Assembly: GCA_017965685.1 (NCBI GenBank) | Contig: JAGCPM010000122.1 | Location: 1-20,537 of the forward strand | Direction of reading: 5' to 3' | DNA from: Kiritimatiellia bacterium | GTDB taxonomy: Bacteria; Verrucomicrobiota; Kiritimatiellia; RFP12; UBA1067 | DNA length: 20,537 bases | Shown here: one piece after another, positions 7,431 to 16,000 of the stretch | Numbering within the stretch: the stretch's first letter is position 1 | Layout of the letters: each line of letters starts with the position of its first letter | Position numbers and translations under genes: made by a program | The notes under the pieces: generated by a model | Database searches by the model: none | Told to the model about the DNA's origin: nothing | Seen by the model: only the letters and a program-made list of their open reading frames with translations

Positions 7431-8795
7431 TCACAGGTATTTATCAAGGACGGTGCGATTGTTGAGAACGTCGTGAACCACAAGGCGAAGTTTGTCGTTC
7501 TTGATAAAACCCTCCACGACAGTAGGGAACCTGCCGGAATCAGGCACTCCATGATCGAATCCGAGTTCAGGACCGCCTCCGACCACCTGCGCCCACCGGC
7601 GTTCGGCGGTTGGCGGATCGAAGCGGAACCTGTGCCTGTGGCCGCAGACGACCAGTTTAACGCCCGTTCTGTCCAGAATCGGCCCCCATAGTTCGTTACA
7701 CTCGCGCGACCAGTATGCATAGTCATGCGGATCTATCGCCACGCCGTCGTGCGGATAATCTTCGGAAGATGGTTCTGCAAAGAGCGGAATGTGGCAGAAC
7801 ACGATCTTGTGTTTCGCCGCAGCTATCTCCGGACGCGCGAACTGCTCCTCCAGCCACTTCGCCTGAGCCCTTCTGTACGGCTCGAAATTCGCAAGTCCGA
7901 ACCACTTAGGGTGAGCATCCGGCTTGTCCTCGCCCGTGTCGAGCCCTACAAGCGCCATGTCGCCCAGACGTAGCGCGAAGTTCCACTTCAGGTCCCACTG
8001 GTCGCCTCGCCGTTCGGAAGGGTCGCGCGGCAGCACGACCTCCTCCTTCTTTGAAATCCAGCTACCCCGGAAGTCGTGGTTGCCGCTCTCGAAAAATACC
8101 GGGATGTCGGAAGACCAGTCGCTATCTTCCACAGGCGGATTCAGAAACACCTCTACGGCCGTCTTCTTGTCTTGCGTTGTGTTGGTGGCGTCTCCGTTCC
8201 AAATGACAGCGGAAGGCGAAAGCTCCTTCACCTTGCGGACGGCCATCTGGAACGGCTTCCATTGCGCATGCGTATCATTTATCACGCAGAAGTGCGCCTT
8301 CGCGCCCTCGCCCAGCGTCGTGAAGGAATGCACACCGGAAACGACCGGATCGCCGAGTTTGGCATAGTATATGTTCGAGTAGTCGGTGAACGGAATCGTG
8401 ACGGTGCGGTAATAGTATTTCGTTGCCGGCTTAAGGCCCGTAAGCCGCACTTGAAGCGCGTCCACGTCGATCGGTACGAGTCCGTAGCCGCCGCTTTTTA
8501 CAACCTTCGCGTCACGCATTTCCGGATTGTCCGCGTATTCGACAACTCCCTTTGCGAGCCCCGACACCGCCCAGCTCACGCCCATAGTCGTTTCGCCCGG
8601 CGATTGCAGGCAGGGACTTCCGATTTCCAGCGGGACACCCCGCGTGCCGAGAAATGGATCTCGCTCGCGCGTATCTTCCGCAGCAGCGGCCTGCGGGGGC
8701 ACATCCCCGCCGTGAAGCGCACATGCCGCGAGCGTTCCGCACGCTGTTATGAACTCTCTTCTGGTGAGACCTGCTTCTTTTTCCCAGCAATGCAT
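7431..8795 (-). CDS. Tat-exported purple-acid-phosphatase-like metallophosphoesterase
   Basis: A 454-residue exported enzyme. The N-terminus has a twin-arginine motif, TRREFIT (R12, R13), a hydrophobic stretch and a lipobox-like LAAC (C25), so it may be a Tat lipoprotein. Residues 55-160 form a fibronectin-like domain ending VHSFTTL, as in purple acid phosphatases. The catalytic domain has all calcineurin-type metal motifs: INDTHAQ (D174, H176), WNGDAT (D202), SGNHDF (N239, H240), FCHIPLF (H335) and CGHRHRF (H386, H388). It hydrolyses a phosphomono- or diester outside the cytoplasm; the substrate is unknown. Its place directly before the glycerol phosphate enzymes suggests it frees glycerol phosphate or phosphate from a substrate made accessible by the glycosidases. 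Start set at ATG 8795 (AGGAGG 7 nt upstream); GTG 8801 is too close to that site. Stop lies 39 bp before the next gene. Confidence 0.9.
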   Translation of the reverse strand: MHCWEKEAGLTRREFITACGTLAACALHGGDVPPQAAAAEDTRERDPFLGTRGVPLEIGSPCLQSPGETTMGVSWAVSGLAKGVVEYADNPEMRDAKVVKSGGYGLVPIDVDALQVRLTGLKPATKYYYRTVTIPFTDYSNIYYAKLGDPVVSGVHSFTTLGEGAKAHFCVINDTHAQWKPFQMAVRKVKELSPSAVIWNGDATNTTQDKKTAVEVFLNPPVEDSDWSSDIPVFFESGNHDFRGSWISKKEEVVLPRDPSERRGDQWDLKWNFALRLGDMALVGLDTGEDKPDAHPKWFGLANFEPYRRAQAKWLEEQFARPEIAAAKHKIVFCHIPLFAEPSSEDYPHDGVAIDPHDYAYWSRECNELWGPILDRTGVKLVVCGHRHRFRFDPPTAERRWAQVVGGGPELGFDHGVPDSGRFPTVVEGFIKNDKLRLVVHDVLNNRTVLDKYL

Positions 8796-8802
8796 ATTCA
8801 CG

Positions 8803-8808
8803 CCTCCT
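8803..8808 (-). promoter_or_regulatory. Ribosome binding site that sets the metallophosphoesterase start
   Basis: AGGAGG overlapping the GH3 stop codon (TAG, 8809-8807). It lies 7 nt from ATG 8795 but only 1 nt from the alternative GTG 8801, so ATG 8795 is the functional start. Confidence 0.85.
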
Positions 8809-11032
8809 ACTTTATTGAAAAACGGATTGCCCGTCCGTGGTCCGAATCAGACGCAATCCACGCCGTGAAGCGGCCGGGCTCCACGACATACCGGCCTTGG
8901 ACGAAATAGCCGAGGGAATTCACGGGGACCTTTATCTCGACCTGCCTCGTCTCGCCCGGCTCAAGCTCCACGCGCTTGAAACCCTTAAGCTCGCGGCGAG
9001 GCCTTGCAATCTTTGCAACTTCGTCGCGCACATAGACCTGAACAAGTTCGCTTCCTTTGCGGGAACCCGTATTGGTGACGTCTGCTGAGAAAACAACCAC
9101 GTCGCCGCAGACCTCAGCCCGTTCTCCCGAATACGCGAATGTCGTGTAGCCGAGGCCGAAACCGAACGGATACAACGCGCTTGGTTCTACGTCATTGTAG
9201 CACGAGGTGAAACGCCTGCCGAAGGGATTGGACTTGTCAATGACGACAGGACGGCCGGTGGTGGTTTGCGAATAGAATAGCGGACATACACCTGTCGTGC
9301 GAGGGATATCCACCGTAAGACGGCCCCAAGGCTCCGCAGCGCCAATCAAGACATCTGCGATTCCCCAGCCGCCGCATCCGCCGGGATTCCATGCCATGAC
9401 GACGGCGTCTGCAAGTTCCGCCAACACCGGAAACGCCATTGGGCGACCGCCAAAAACGACCGCCACGAGAGGCTTGCCACATGCCTTTACCGTGCGTACA
9501 GCCTCCAATTGCTCTCCCGGCAGTTCTATTTTTGAAGAGGATGCACCTTCGCCTGACTTCTCCCAATAGTCACCGAATGCGGCGATTACGACATCCGCCT
9601 CCGCCACTGCCCTTTCAATCGCCACCGTGTCCACGCGCCCCGTCAGCGTGTACGCCTCCGTGTAGACGACATCCACGCCGTCAGCCTTGAGCCCGTCGAG
9701 AAGCGTCGCATTCTCGAACTTGGAAAGATCCTTCGTACTCCAGCATCCCAGCATCTGCCATTCGCTTGCGGCCACGTCGCCCAAAAGCGCAACCTTCGCA
9801 CCGCTTGTCAGCGGCAGCGTATCGGCCTCGTTTTTGAGAAGGACTATCGACTTTTGCGCCGCTTCGCGAGCGAGAGCGCGGTTTGCCGCAGGATCGACCG
9901 CCGCCGTGACTTTCGTTTTGTCGATCTCAGGATGGTCAAAAAGCCCGAGCCGGAACTTTACACGCAGTATGTTGCGCACCGCATCGTCCAGAGTCTTCAT
10001 GCTCACACGCCCTTCTTTGACGAGCGTTGCAAGATTCTTTGCATAGCACGACGAGACCATCTCCATGTCCATTCCGGCGTTTATCGCCTGCGCCGCCGCG
10101 TCCGCTTCGTCGGCTGCGGTGCCGTGTTTCACAAGTTCCTTTACTGCCTCCCAGTCGGATATCGTCATACCGCCGAACCCCATCTCGCGGCGCAGTATGT
10201 CGCGCAAGAGGTAGGCGTTCATCGAGCAGGGGACGCCGTTGTAGCTGTGGAAGGCCGGCATGACCGTTGCGACGCCTGCATCGACCGCCATCTTGAACGG
10301 CGGCAGGTACGTGTTGCGCAGAGTGTCGTCCGAAAGCTCCACGGCGTTGTAGTCGCGCCCGCCCAGGCTCGCGCCGTAGCAAACGTAGTGCTTGGCGCAG
10401 GCGGCGATGTGGAGGCCGTCAGTCATGTCCTCGCCCTGCAGACCGCGTATCATCGCCGCCCCCATAAGTCCGGTCAAGAGAGGGTCGCACCCTCCGCCCT
10501 CGGCGATGCGCCCCCAGCGCGCGTCGAGCGCTACATCCAGCATCGGCGTGAAAGTCCAGTTACAGCCCTGTAGCAGCGACTCTGCGGCCATGGCTTCCGC
10601 CACGCGCTCCCATAGCGATTCGTCCCACGAGCAGGCAAGCGCAAGCGGAATCGGGTATGTCGTGACGGCCGAATGGATCATGTCGCTGCCGATCAAAAGC
10701 GGAATGCCGACACCTTCCATGGCCGCGCGCTGGATGGCGTTGTAGTTCTCTACGCCCCATTTGCCGATTACGGACCCGTAGCGTCCGGCGCGGACCCCGG
10801 CGAGAAACGACTCTTTCAGCTTCTCGCCCGACATGTCCCCGCTCGCCGGCTCTACCATCTCCCTGCCGAGGCATTGCCAGGTCTGGCCTATTTTCTGTTC
10901 CAATGTGAGACGCGAAAGAACAGTTTCCACACTCTGTTCCACGTCATCTTGCCGCACGCCGCCAAAAGCCGCCGAAGCGAACTGCACCGCCAGCACCGCG
11001 ACACATACGAAATACAGCACCTTATTGGTCAT
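8807..11032 (-). CDS. bglX: Secreted GH3 beta-glucosidase, BglX-like
   Basis: A 741-residue secreted enzyme with signal peptide MTNKVLYFVCVAVLAVQFASA (residues 1-21). The order is the usual one: a TIM barrel (about 30-370) with LTLEQKIGQ, ARWGRIAEGGG, AKHYVCYG (K214, H215) and the nucleophile motif MTISDWEAV (D293); an alpha/beta sandwich (390-580) with the likely acid/base E495 in EKSGEGASS before LPGEQ; and a fibronectin-III-like C-terminal domain (640-741). The segment EAVKELVKHGTAAD closely resembles E. coli BglX. BglX enzymes remove non-reducing beta-linked glucose from oligosaccharides in the periplasm. The start overlaps the rhamnosidase stop by 11 bp, with GGAG 7 nt upstream of ATG 11032. 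Probable role: final trimming of oligosaccharides made by the GH16 and GH2 enzymes. Confidence 0.93.
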   Translation of the reverse strand: MTNKVLYFVCVAVLAVQFASAAFGGVRQDDVEQSVETVLSRLTLEQKIGQTWQCLGREMVEPASGDMSGEKLKESFLAGVRAGRYGSVIGKWGVENYNAIQRAAMEGVGIPLLIGSDMIHSAVTTYPIPLALACSWDESLWERVAEAMAAESLLQGCNWTFTPMLDVALDARWGRIAEGGGCDPLLTGLMGAAMIRGLQGEDMTDGLHIAACAKHYVCYGASLGGRDYNAVELSDDTLRNTYLPPFKMAVDAGVATVMPAFHSYNGVPCSMNAYLLRDILRREMGFGGMTISDWEAVKELVKHGTAADEADAAAQAINAGMDMEMVSSCYAKNLATLVKEGRVSMKTLDDAVRNILRVKFRLGLFDHPEIDKTKVTAAVDPAANRALAREAAQKSIVLLKNEADTLPLTSGAKVALLGDVAASEWQMLGCWSTKDLSKFENATLLDGLKADGVDVVYTEAYTLTGRVDTVAIERAVAEADVVIAAFGDYWEKSGEGASSSKIELPGEQLEAVRTVKACGKPLVAVVFGGRPMAFPVLAELADAVVMAWNPGGCGGWGIADVLIGAAEPWGRLTVDIPRTTGVCPLFYSQTTTGRPVVIDKSNPFGRRFTSCYNDVEPSALYPFGFGLGYTTFAYSGERAEVCGDVVVFSADVTNTGSRKGSELVQVYVRDEVAKIARPRRELKGFKRVELEPGETRQVEIKVPVNSLGYFVQGRYVVEPGRFTAWIASDSDHGRAIRFSIK

Positions 11033-12872
11033 TTGTCATCTCCTTTCCGTCCAGACGGAGAATCCCGTTCGGCGTCGGAATCTCTGCTTTCAAGTTCTCG
11101 CAACCGGGCAGCGGACGATACGACCACGCCCGCCAGCCGTCCGCAGTAGGCCGAATACCCATCCCTTCCGAAACGAAGATAAAGGCGGGCCATGCGCTCC
11201 AGACGTGACAAAGGCTCTTCGCCCACGGCCGTCCGTAGAATGCGTATCGCTTATCTCCCGTCTCCTTCGGATCGTAGCTTTCCCAATATGTCGTCGCGCC
11301 ATTGTCGAGCATTCCGCCGAATATCCGCTCGAGCCCCGAGAAGAATGCACCGGCATGGCCCGTCCGCGCCAGCGCCACCATCTCCCAGCCGAAGACGTAG
11401 GGCGTCCCGACAGGCGGAAGGCGGTTCTGGGCAAGTTCGTCGCCGATACGGACCGACTGACGGTCGTCGGCAACGCCGAAAACCACTGCAAAGATGTTCG
11501 CCTGCCGTCCGAAAACCGCCGCACCAGTAGGGTCGGCCCTGTAGAGACCGCGCGTCTCGTCCCACGCCAACATGTTCAGACTCACGCGGATCTTCGCGGC
11601 CAAGGCGCGGTAGTCGTCCGCCTGCGGATCGCCTACGCGGTCCGCAAGTCGCGCCGCCGCCTGCAGCGACCCATGCCATATCATCTGCAGCGCAGTATTG
11701 GACTTCGGCTTCGCCCAGTCGATAAAGACCCAATCGAGACCGCGCACGACAAAACCGGTCTCGTCCGTGCGGGACATGAGGTCGCCGATGCGCGCCTTGA
11801 TCCGCCACCAGCGGTCCCGGAGAAACTGCGCATCCCCGAAATAAAGCTGGTAGAGGTCGTGCGAGACAACCGTCCACATCGAATACGTTACGATCCCATT
11901 GACATCGCCTTCGTAGGCGTCCATGACAGATAAAGTCCGCCGCGCAATTTCCGCGTCGCCATAGACGTATGCATCCGCCATGAGGGACACGGTCAAGTCG
12001 CCACCCCACGGCAGGCGGTCGCGCTTGATGCCGTCAACCAGGAAGTCGCTCGAGCACAGCGCCAGCGTCCGTTCGCCGACTTCGGCCATCTTCAGCCAGC
12101 GGGCGTTGTCCGTAATGATCCGCCCCTTCACGGGACGCCGCCGTCCGACAGGCACGACTTTGACGTTCGTCACTTCGGATCCAAAGCGCAGATACCGGAA
12201 TGCAAGCGCATGACGCGTCCGCCAGCAGCCGTCCGACACTTCGTCCATCGTCGCGTCATACTCGAGATCCTCCGTCTTTTCCGCCAGCATCTCGGGGATG
12301 GACTCGCCGACAAAGAGCCTAGGCTCTGCATCCACCCTGCACTCGACGTACGCGAATTGTTCAGCGAGCGCATCGTACCAGCCGTTCGTCGCCACAAGCC
12401 CGGAGAAGGATCGATCCTCCGGCAGCCGTTCACGATGAGGAGACACCGGCGCGTCGGCATAAGCGGCGACCGGACGCCAGCTCCCGTCGAACACCTTCGC
12501 CTCCCAGTTCGTCTCCGCAGAACGGATTGCGCCACAGCCCATCAATCCGCCATCGACCGTCACGTAACGGCGTCCCTCGGCGGTGTTGTAATGCGTTTCT
12601 GAAATCCTGCGGAACGCCTCCGGCAGTGGGTCGTTTTCGGCGCACACGCGGCGGAACTCCGCCCTGTCGCGCAGCGGCGGAAGCACGCCCGGATGATATG
12701 CGTAGAGACCCGCGCGCCGGACATCGTCCCGCATTTGATGGACACGAAAAAGCTCCATGTCCATCTGTGGATACAGCCATGCGGAAGAAAGGCCATGCGC
12801 GATCTCCTGCGGTTGCGCGAACACGCACGAGACCGGCAGCGCCAAGGCGATCAGCATGCAATTCTTCTTCAT
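11022..12872 (-). CDS. Secreted GH78 alpha-L-rhamnosidase-like enzyme
   Basis: A 616-residue protein with a signal peptide (residues 1-20, cleavage near VFAQ). A beta-rich N-terminal region (about 100-255) precedes an (alpha/alpha)6 barrel. The barrel opens with the family motif FLVDGIKRDRLPWGGDL (D280, R284, D285, W289, D292) and ends with the second catalytic motif TTYWESYDP (E531) and CHVWSAWP (H556). Known GH78 enzymes invert alpha-L-rhamnosyl bonds; the usual acid Glu in the first motif is replaced here by Asp (RDR for RER), as also seen in some relatives. Length is shorter than the common 900-1000 residues because accessory beta domains are absent. No Shine-Dalgarno sequence precedes ATG 12872; the gap holds the heptamer hairpin. 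It is followed by GH3 with an 11-bp overlap. Rhamnose specificity is likely but unproven. Confidence 0.87.
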   Translation of the reverse strand: MKKNCMLIALALPVSCVFAQPQEIAHGLSSAWLYPQMDMELFRVHQMRDDVRRAGLYAYHPGVLPPLRDRAEFRRVCAENDPLPEAFRRISETHYNTAEGRRYVTVDGGLMGCGAIRSAETNWEAKVFDGSWRPVAAYADAPVSPHRERLPEDRSFSGLVATNGWYDALAEQFAYVECRVDAEPRLFVGESIPEMLAEKTEDLEYDATMDEVSDGCWRTRHALAFRYLRFGSEVTNVKVVPVGRRRPVKGRIITDNARWLKMAEVGERTLALCSSDFLVDGIKRDRLPWGGDLTVSLMADAYVYGDAEIARRTLSVMDAYEGDVNGIVTYSMWTVVSHDLYQLYFGDAQFLRDRWWRIKARIGDLMSRTDETGFVVRGLDWVFIDWAKPKSNTALQMIWHGSLQAAARLADRVGDPQADDYRALAAKIRVSLNMLAWDETRGLYRADPTGAAVFGRQANIFAVVFGVADDRQSVRIGDELAQNRLPPVGTPYVFGWEMVALARTGHAGAFFSGLERIFGGMLDNGATTYWESYDPKETGDKRYAFYGRPWAKSLCHVWSAWPAFIFVSEGMGIRPTADGWRAWSYRPLPGCENLKAEIPTPNGILRLDGKEMTNDQ

Positions 12873-12899
12873 GTCAATTGTGAACGCATTTGTCTAATG

Positions 12900-12991
12900 T
12901 GGAAATGTGAAAATATCCAACAGCCAACAGCCAATATCCAATTTGCCCCGCCATCATTGGATAATGGATACTGGATATTTGCACATTTCCA
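12900..12991. repeat. Long inverted repeat built of heptanucleotide units in the only sizeable gap
   Basis: Arms tggaaatgtgaaaatatcca (12900-12919) and tggatatttgcacatttcca (12972-12991) are reverse complements at 19 of 20 positions. Inside, 7-bp units run in both directions: atatcca, acagcca, acagcca, atatcca from 12913 and cattgga, taatgga, tactgga from 12955. The inner parts also pair partly, so the transcript could fold into a hairpin of about 90 nt. No T-run follows in the direction of transcription, so it is not a standard Rho-independent terminator. The 128-bp gap (12873-13000) shows no convincing promoter. Confidence 0.85.
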
Positions 12992-13000
12992 TATTTCTTT

Positions 13001-16000
13001 CTATCGCACCAGATCGTAGACTCGTACGTAGTCCACGAGGAACTCGTCTCCTGCGGCGGCAGCGGCATCCAGCTCGGGAACCGGCTTGCCGGTCATGCGG
13101 TCGTTGCGATACCACTTCGCCTCGGTAGTGAGGAGCACGAATTCGTCCGTCTGCGAGACCGCTTCTCCATCACCCTGCCCGACCTTGGGGCCGTGCTGCT
13201 TTCCGTCGATGAAGAACGTATAGCCGTCCGGCTCCCAGAGCATGCCGAATACGTGGAACTCTTTTTCGTCCAGTTTCACCGAATTCGGGCGGTTGAAAGC
13301 CTCCGCGGACATACCCTTCGGACGCCTCGGTACGCAAAAGCCCTGATAGTCCGCGCCGTAGCCGTTCGCGTGGAAGTAGTGCGGTATCACTTCTCCGACC
13401 TCGAACGATTCCATGATGTCGTGTTCGATGCCGGCCGAGCGTGGATCAAGCGAACACCCCTGCATGGGAGTCTGCATCCAGAACGCCGACCACCATCCCG
13501 GCATCTGCTGGAGACGGCAGCGGCATTCGTAGTAGCCGTATCGATGCATGAACTTCGCCTTCCCGCGCTTGGGGAGCGGCCAGAAACTCTTCGCGTTCTC
13601 CTCGTGCGGAACATCCCATACGAGCTCACCGGTCTGGAGCTGCGGCGAGACGAACTGCCCGTCCGGCTTCTTCACGAGCTTCAGCCTCAGAAGACCGTCC
13701 TTGACCTCCACGGCATTATCCTCCGGCGCGGCGAACCAGTGCGCGCGCCGTCCCCAGAAATTGGTGCGGTAGCCCCACTTCGACTCGTCGAGCCAATCTC
13801 CGTCGAACTCATCGTGCCAGGCGAGCTTAAACTTCTTCCCGGCAGGAAGAAGGCTCGCCTCCTCGCCGGGAACCGCAATGGCCTCCGTGCAATCGCTTGC
13901 GGCATCGAGCACGGCAACAAATCCTCCCTTGGCGCGGAGCGTCAACTTCAGCGTACCGGACGGCTCAACCGTACATTCCGAAATATCGAAGCCGGGATTC
14001 GAGCCTTCCGCGTCGGCGAACTTCTTCATCCTCCACTTGCCGTATTGAAGGAACGAAAGCGGAATTTCAAGACTACGGTCTTCCGCACCGTTTTCGATTG
14101 CGATGAACCATTTGCCGCCCTTGCGCTTTGCGACGGCCACGCATTCGCCGATTTCCGAACCGGGAAGGACAAGAGTCTCGTCATAGACCGGCTCCAGTGC
14201 CTTTACGACTTCAACTGCCGGGCTTTCGAGGTAGTTCTGAGGATAGTCGCCGAGGCAGAGGAACGGCGCGGAGAAGATGATTCCCTGTGCGAGTTCCCTG
14301 GCCCATGTATAGCCCTGAAGCTCCTTTTTCTCAAACACCATCGGCGTATAGTCAGCGTGTCCCTGAACAAGGCGATTGAACGGCAGTATGCAGTCGTGCT
14401 CCGGAGGAAGAACCCTGTTGTACCGCGTGATGTGCCATTCGTGTCCGCGAATCGCCTCGCGCGCGATTTCGTGCGGCCATGTCTTCTCGCGGCCTGAAGG
14501 CTTCACGCAACCGTGGTAGTCGGTCATGAGTCCGAATTCAAGCGTATCTGCAAGGGCCTCCTCATACCATGCCATCTGCTCGCAGGAAGGCGCGGGATGA
14601 AAATCAATCTTTATGCCTACCGCACCCGACGCCTTCACCTTCGCAAGATACTCGCGACGCGTTTCGGGATTGCGCATTTCCTTGGAGTCGACCCACATGA
14701 AGCTCTCAACTCCGATGGACTTGCCGTAGTCGATCCACTTTTTGAGGCACGCCCACTGGTCTTTGTCGCCATCGCGCCAGTCGCGCCAACCATCGTCTAT
14801 AAGATAGTACTCGAAGCCCAGCGCCTTCGTCCTGTCGTACCACTCCTTCTGTTCTCCATACTTGGGCGCACCCGCCGGCAGCCACTGCCAGACGGCGCGG
14901 CCGGGGCGCACGAACTTCGCCGCCTTCGCCGCAACCGCTGCGGACGGGGCGGGACAGAGTCGCCGCACTATGTCGCTCGTCGCAAGAGTCTGCAAATCCT
15001 TCGCGACAAGCATCACGCGCCATGGCGTAGTATCCGCGCCCTTCTGGTCGAACCCGTCCGGGTCGTTCGCGTAGAATACGCCGAAGCGTCCATCGCCAAG
15101 ATACTTCGCGGCGGAATCGGTGTAGCCGACTACATTCGCCTCGGTAATCAGGCGATACGTCCCGTCCGCGAGCTTCGCCGTCACGGGGAAATCCATCACA
15201 GTGCCGACGGGAATGTCGCACACGAGCGAGGAGCAATACGGCTTTTCGTAGTCCATGCCGTATTCCTGATACCACACCTTCGCGTCGGCAGGAAGCGTCC
15301 AGACCGTTTCTTCGCGTTCCACTCGCCTCTCGCCTTCCGGCAGGATGTACCGCACCACCATTCCGTCGGCAAAAACGCGCCGCTCGGTCTCGCTGATGGT
15401 CGCCCCATTGACGACAACACCCTTGGCGTCAAGCGTCGCCGTCTGGAATTCCGGCGGGGATGAGAGGATCAGCCCGTCTTCGGTGAGGACGTTCTCGAAG
15501 CGTATCGTCCAATTCTGCGGTGCTTCTGCGGAAACCTCGAAAGGTCTGTCCTTCCATACTGGATTGGCGGATTCGGTATACAGCCACTCGCGGCGCGCGA
15601 TCTTGCGGTCGGCGAGTTTGCGGCCGCCCTTCACGACGGAATCGGCGAAGGCTGCGATCTCGGGCGGATCGCCGTCCGGCGGATGCCCGTGCTTCATGCG
15701 GAGTTTGATTGAGAAAAGAGGATTCCCTGCGGCGAACGCAGTCTCCTCGAACGAATCGAGCGGGAAGAAATAATCGTTCGTCCCGGTGCACCAAAGCGTC
15801 GGTATCCGGCAATTCTTCGCGTATTCGACTGGATTCCAGAGCGTCTCCCACAGCTCGCCGATTTCCGGCGCGAAGACGGAATGCCGCCGCAGGTTTCCGC
15901 ATCCGTAGACGGGCACGGCGAACGCAAAGCGCGGATCCGCTCCGCAGGCGATCGACGTAAGAAAACCGCCCCACGATATTCCGGTCACGCCGATTTTCGA

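Noticed and set aside
8796..8801. GTG start at 8801 for the phosphoesterase
   Set aside because: It is only 1 nt from the AGGAGG; ATG 8795 has the normal 7-nt spacing seen across the cluster.
12900..12991. Hairpin as a Rho-independent terminator
   Set aside because: On the minus strand no T-run follows the stem (the sequence continues cattagacaaatg), and the loop is long.
12873..13000. Internal promoter in the 128-bp gap
   Set aside because: I found no well-spaced -35/-10 pair; TTGACA-like bases overlap the start codon and have nothing fitting downstream.
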